Below, piece after piece: positions 61,101 to 64,000 of a stretch of 64,000 nucleotides of DNA. Positions within the stretch are counted from its first letter, which is position 1. The number at the start of each line of letters is the position of its first letter. The notes beneath the pieces are model-generated. The model saw nothing but the letters and a program-made list of their open reading frames with translations. It was not told where the DNA came from and did not search any database. The stretch comes from Brachypodius melanocephalos (taxonomy: Eukaryota; Chordata; Aves; Passeriformes; Pycnonotidae): positions 1,779,305 to 1,843,304 of the forward strand of contig VZSR01003371.1 of NCBI GenBank assembly GCA_013398615.1, read 5' to 3'. The position numbers and the translations under genes are program-made.

Positions 61101-64000
61101 AGAAAAACGTCCCCAGTGCAACTGGTGCTGGTTCCTCAAGGTCTGCTGAAGCTGTCAGCAGATCTGGACAGTTCTGCAGTCTGTTACAGACATACAAAGA
61201 CCATTTTCATTGGTTTTACTCACAGCAGGGAGGAATTTAGCATATGGGTAATATAGTTTAACCTGCTTAGCATATGGAGAAAACACTGTGATGCAAATTT
61301 CCTGCTACCTTGGTACACTGCCTAATAATTTAGGATAGTTGAGTGGGCAATTAAAATTAAAATCTGTGAATGTGAAGATGCTCAGTAGCCTTGGAGTAGG
61401 GAAAAAAAGATTAGGGTAGTAACAGTGACAAAGCCTAATAGTGGGAATTTAAAGTGACATTTAAATTAAATCCTTGCCTGTGTTTGCAAGTGTGGCAGTG
61501 GTTAATGGGGTTTTGATCAGTGCAGTATGGGATCCTGATATCAGCACAGACAGGAAATTTGTCCACAGTGCATTAGCAAAAGGCTCCTGTGGGTGGTGGA
61601 GATGTCCCTTTATCACCAGCATTGGATTTAAATGGGATGAATGAGTTAAAGATGGGTCTGCAGACACAGAAAGCCAGGCTAAAAGTCCATTTCTGTTCCT
61701 CATGAGAAGCTTCAGAGAGCTGATTCAGGGCTTCTCTTGGAGCACCCCAGAGCGCAGGAGAGGTTCAGACAAGCGGAAAAGGTCACATAATGCCCCAAAG
61801 AAATTGCTCTGCATCATGTAATCTATAGGGGAAATCAGGAAGATACAGCTCTTTGTTGTTGTTTTTTTTTTTTATTTCCCTCTCCAGAAACTTACCCTAC
61901 ATTTCTGCTTTGAACAGATGTCTTCAAAAAGTGTGTGGGAAATTTCCAGGAAAGTCTCATGCACTTGAATTTTATTATGTTTCTCAAGTGCAATAATGAT
62001 TTCAGAGATGACTGATGCTATTATTTCATTTCGTTTGCAGCATTTTGTGTTTCAGTTCCTTTTATTGAGTTTGCACAAATACAATTAGCTGTCGTACTTA
62101 TCACTGTGCTAAATCACTGGTTAAAAAGAGAATATATAGAATTTTAATTCTTTAATATTTTTCTAGGCTTTTGAAATGTTCCCTTTTGTTGTTTCTTTGT
62201 TTGTTTTTTTTTTTTTTTTTAATCTTTTCCAGATTAGATATTTATGTGTCTCTGTGAGGGCACAACATTCAATCCCACTGTTCAAAATAAGCCTTTGTGT
62301 TGATCCTGTATGGCAGGAGAGAGTGAAGGTTGAAAAGTCAATTGGTCCAAAAATTTGGGGCAGCATTGAAGTGAAGAAATGGAAACAATGAGGCAGAGGA
62401 GAGCATTTAAGTGGGATATTTTAAGGGGCTGCATTTCCAGCTTAACAAACCAGGAGGTGTCTCCAGGGGAGCCTCACAGGCTCTTCAGGTGTCTCAAGTC
62501 CAGAAATTATTTCATGGGTGAATGAGGATGACTTGGATGGACGAGAAGGCAAAGAAAACTCATTGAGCCATGGGTGCATCTCAGCCCAGGGAACAAAAGC
62601 ACTGCTCTGGAAGCAGAGCAAATTCAGAGCACACACAGAGGTGTTCTGCAGAGTATTGACAGTCTGTCAGAGGAAACCCAGGTTATTTAGTGGCTGTATG
62701 GAAAGAGGGAAAAGAAAGGAACATGAAAAGAATTGTGACTCTGTTGTAAGAAAAAAGCCACGAGCCAGGCAGTCAATCTGAGATTGTTTAAATAGACAGA
62801 AATTCAGCAATAAACATCAGAACCGCCACTTAGAGGAGCAAACCTTGAACCTGTGGGCAAGGAAAAGTAGAAAAGATGTGAGAATCTACAAACTATAGAG
62901 ACAAAGGACTGCACCCTACAGCCTGAAAGGAGCCTCTGTGACAATGATTCCCAATCTGCCCTTTCCCCCTCAGTGCAGTGCATATTCCAACCAGACTCCT
63001 TGGCTTGGGAGCTGTGAGTTTGAGGACGCTGACCTTGGTGGAGGGAGCTGAGTTTCCTTCTGGAGGCGTGTCTCTGTGCTTATACATATGCATAAGGATT
63101 TGCATGCGTTTGTGGAACACCAAATAAATGTTGGGTGGCGTTTGCAGCCTTCTCTGAAGTGATACAGAGGGAGTAGGTGGCAACTGCCCCAGAACGGGGA
63201 AGGGCTTGGATGGTGAAGTAGGAGGATGGCAGATATTACTTATGTTTTGTGGTTGCTCTAGCTAGCTCTTGTGTTTCCATATCTCCAAATATTTCAGTTC
63301 CAAGTTCCTGTATCTTTTTTTTTTCATGCAAAATATTCCTAATTTTGTTTTAATATTTTGGTTTTGTTTTTCAAACTGATGGGCACGCGTGGAGATATTT
63401 GAAGCACAGTATCTTAAGACAAAAAAAAAAAAAATTACAAAACCTCACTAAGAATGCCTTTAAAAAAGTTTTATTTTAAGCAGCATTCTTTCAGATTTAT
63501 GTATCTATGTCAAACCCTTCAGAGTGCCATTATTGTGTCTATGGATTTTATCATTATGAAGTTCAGTACAGTGAGGTAATGCCACCTGAAAGGGATGTAA
63601 AGAGGAGAATCATCCCACAAGGGCTCTCAAAGAGGAATTTTGAAAAGAGAGGAAATGTCCAAATTTGTTAAAATTGCCCTACTATATTTATAATGTGCAT
63701 TCTAGGAATCACTAAAGGGGTTTATTCCCCTTCCATTGGTTTGCTGGTTGGATGCAAGTCCTGCAAATGGATCAAATGAAAAATATTTTATAGATAGTCT
63801 GTAGTGGTCATAGAACATTTATCAATGCAAGCTGGTTGAAGCATCATTTAGCTGTATGAATGCTCTCTGATGCTATAGTAATTGACATTTAAATAAAGAC
63901 TTGGGTAGAAGAATGTTTAGGTTATTGGCTTTTAAAAATAAACATTTGCAGATCATATTTTTATTTCACCCTCTGTTTCTGAAGCAGTAAACAGGTCTGT
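58146..64000. other. Intronic stretch, no gene seen
   Basis: Unique AT-rich sequence with poly(T)/poly(A) runs near 62204-62220 and 63420-63434. No repeat family, RNA gene or exon recognised. Confidence 0.6.

Larger units (their letters stand above)
1..64000 (+). other. CTNNA2: Inferred intron of CTNNA2 (alpha-N-catenin) hosting LRRTM1
   Basis: This call is inferred from synteny. LRRTM1 sits in a very large CTNNA2 intron on the opposite strand in vertebrates, and LRRTM1 is on the minus strand here, so CTNNA2 should run on the plus strand. I compared the open frames with remembered alpha-catenin segments and found no match, so no constitutive CTNNA2 exon is claimed in these 64 kb. The alternative, a rearranged locus with LRRTM1 outside CTNNA2, is unlikely but cannot be excluded from this window. 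Confidence 0.7.

Noticed and set aside
1..64000. CTNNA2 coding exons, CRISPR arrays, tRNA or rRNA genes
   Set aside because: None of the frames resembles alpha-catenin. No regularly spaced repeats and no tRNA- or rRNA-like sequence were seen.

Overview
The window looks like a large intronic region from a songbird (passerine) genome. It is AT-rich, carries many 3' fragments of CR1 LINEs of the avian type, has one solo endogenous-retrovirus LTR that opens with a TGTCATGG-type terminus of a kind I recall as common in passerines, and contains a single clear protein-coding gene. That gene, on the minus strand at 39856-41421, is LRRTM1, a synaptic leucine-rich-repeat adhesion protein, intact at 521 codons. 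In vertebrates LRRTM1 lies inside a large intron of CTNNA2 (alpha-N-catenin) on the opposite strand, so the whole window is most simply read as part of that CTNNA2 intron, with CTNNA2 running on the plus strand. I found no catenin exon here.

Layout. Bases 1-15.9 kb: non-coding, with two old CR1 fragments, simple repeats and AT-rich blocks that may be regulatory. 15.9-22.2 kb: a series of minus-strand segments bounded by splice-like signals whose phases agree from one to the next. This could be an unrecognised gene, a decayed gene or a spliced RNA, and it is speculative. An inverted pair of CR1 copies sits inside it (18.3 and 19.6 kb). 22.2-34.9 kb: non-coding, with the longest CR1 copy (25.9-26.6 kb) and further possible exons. 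34.97-35.19 kb: a small isolated CpG-rich island. 35.2-39.5 kb: nothing clear. 39.5-42.7 kb: LRRTM1 with a probable polyadenylation signal, the single coding exon, a predicted 264-bp 5'UTR intron and a CpG-enriched promoter region. 42.7-64 kb: non-coding, with CR1 fragments, the solo LTR (54.9-55.5 kb) and an AT-rich palindromic minisatellite (56.1 kb).

Regulation. In human, the LRRTM1 5' region acts as a bidirectional promoter that also starts shortened CTNNA2 transcripts, and the layout here would allow the same. The LRRTM1 leader has two predicted upstream reading frames. One ends at a TAATG overlap with the main start codon; the other starts in exon 1 and runs across the splice junction into the coding region. 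Translation control is therefore plausible. The minus-strand exon chain is the least explained structure in the window.
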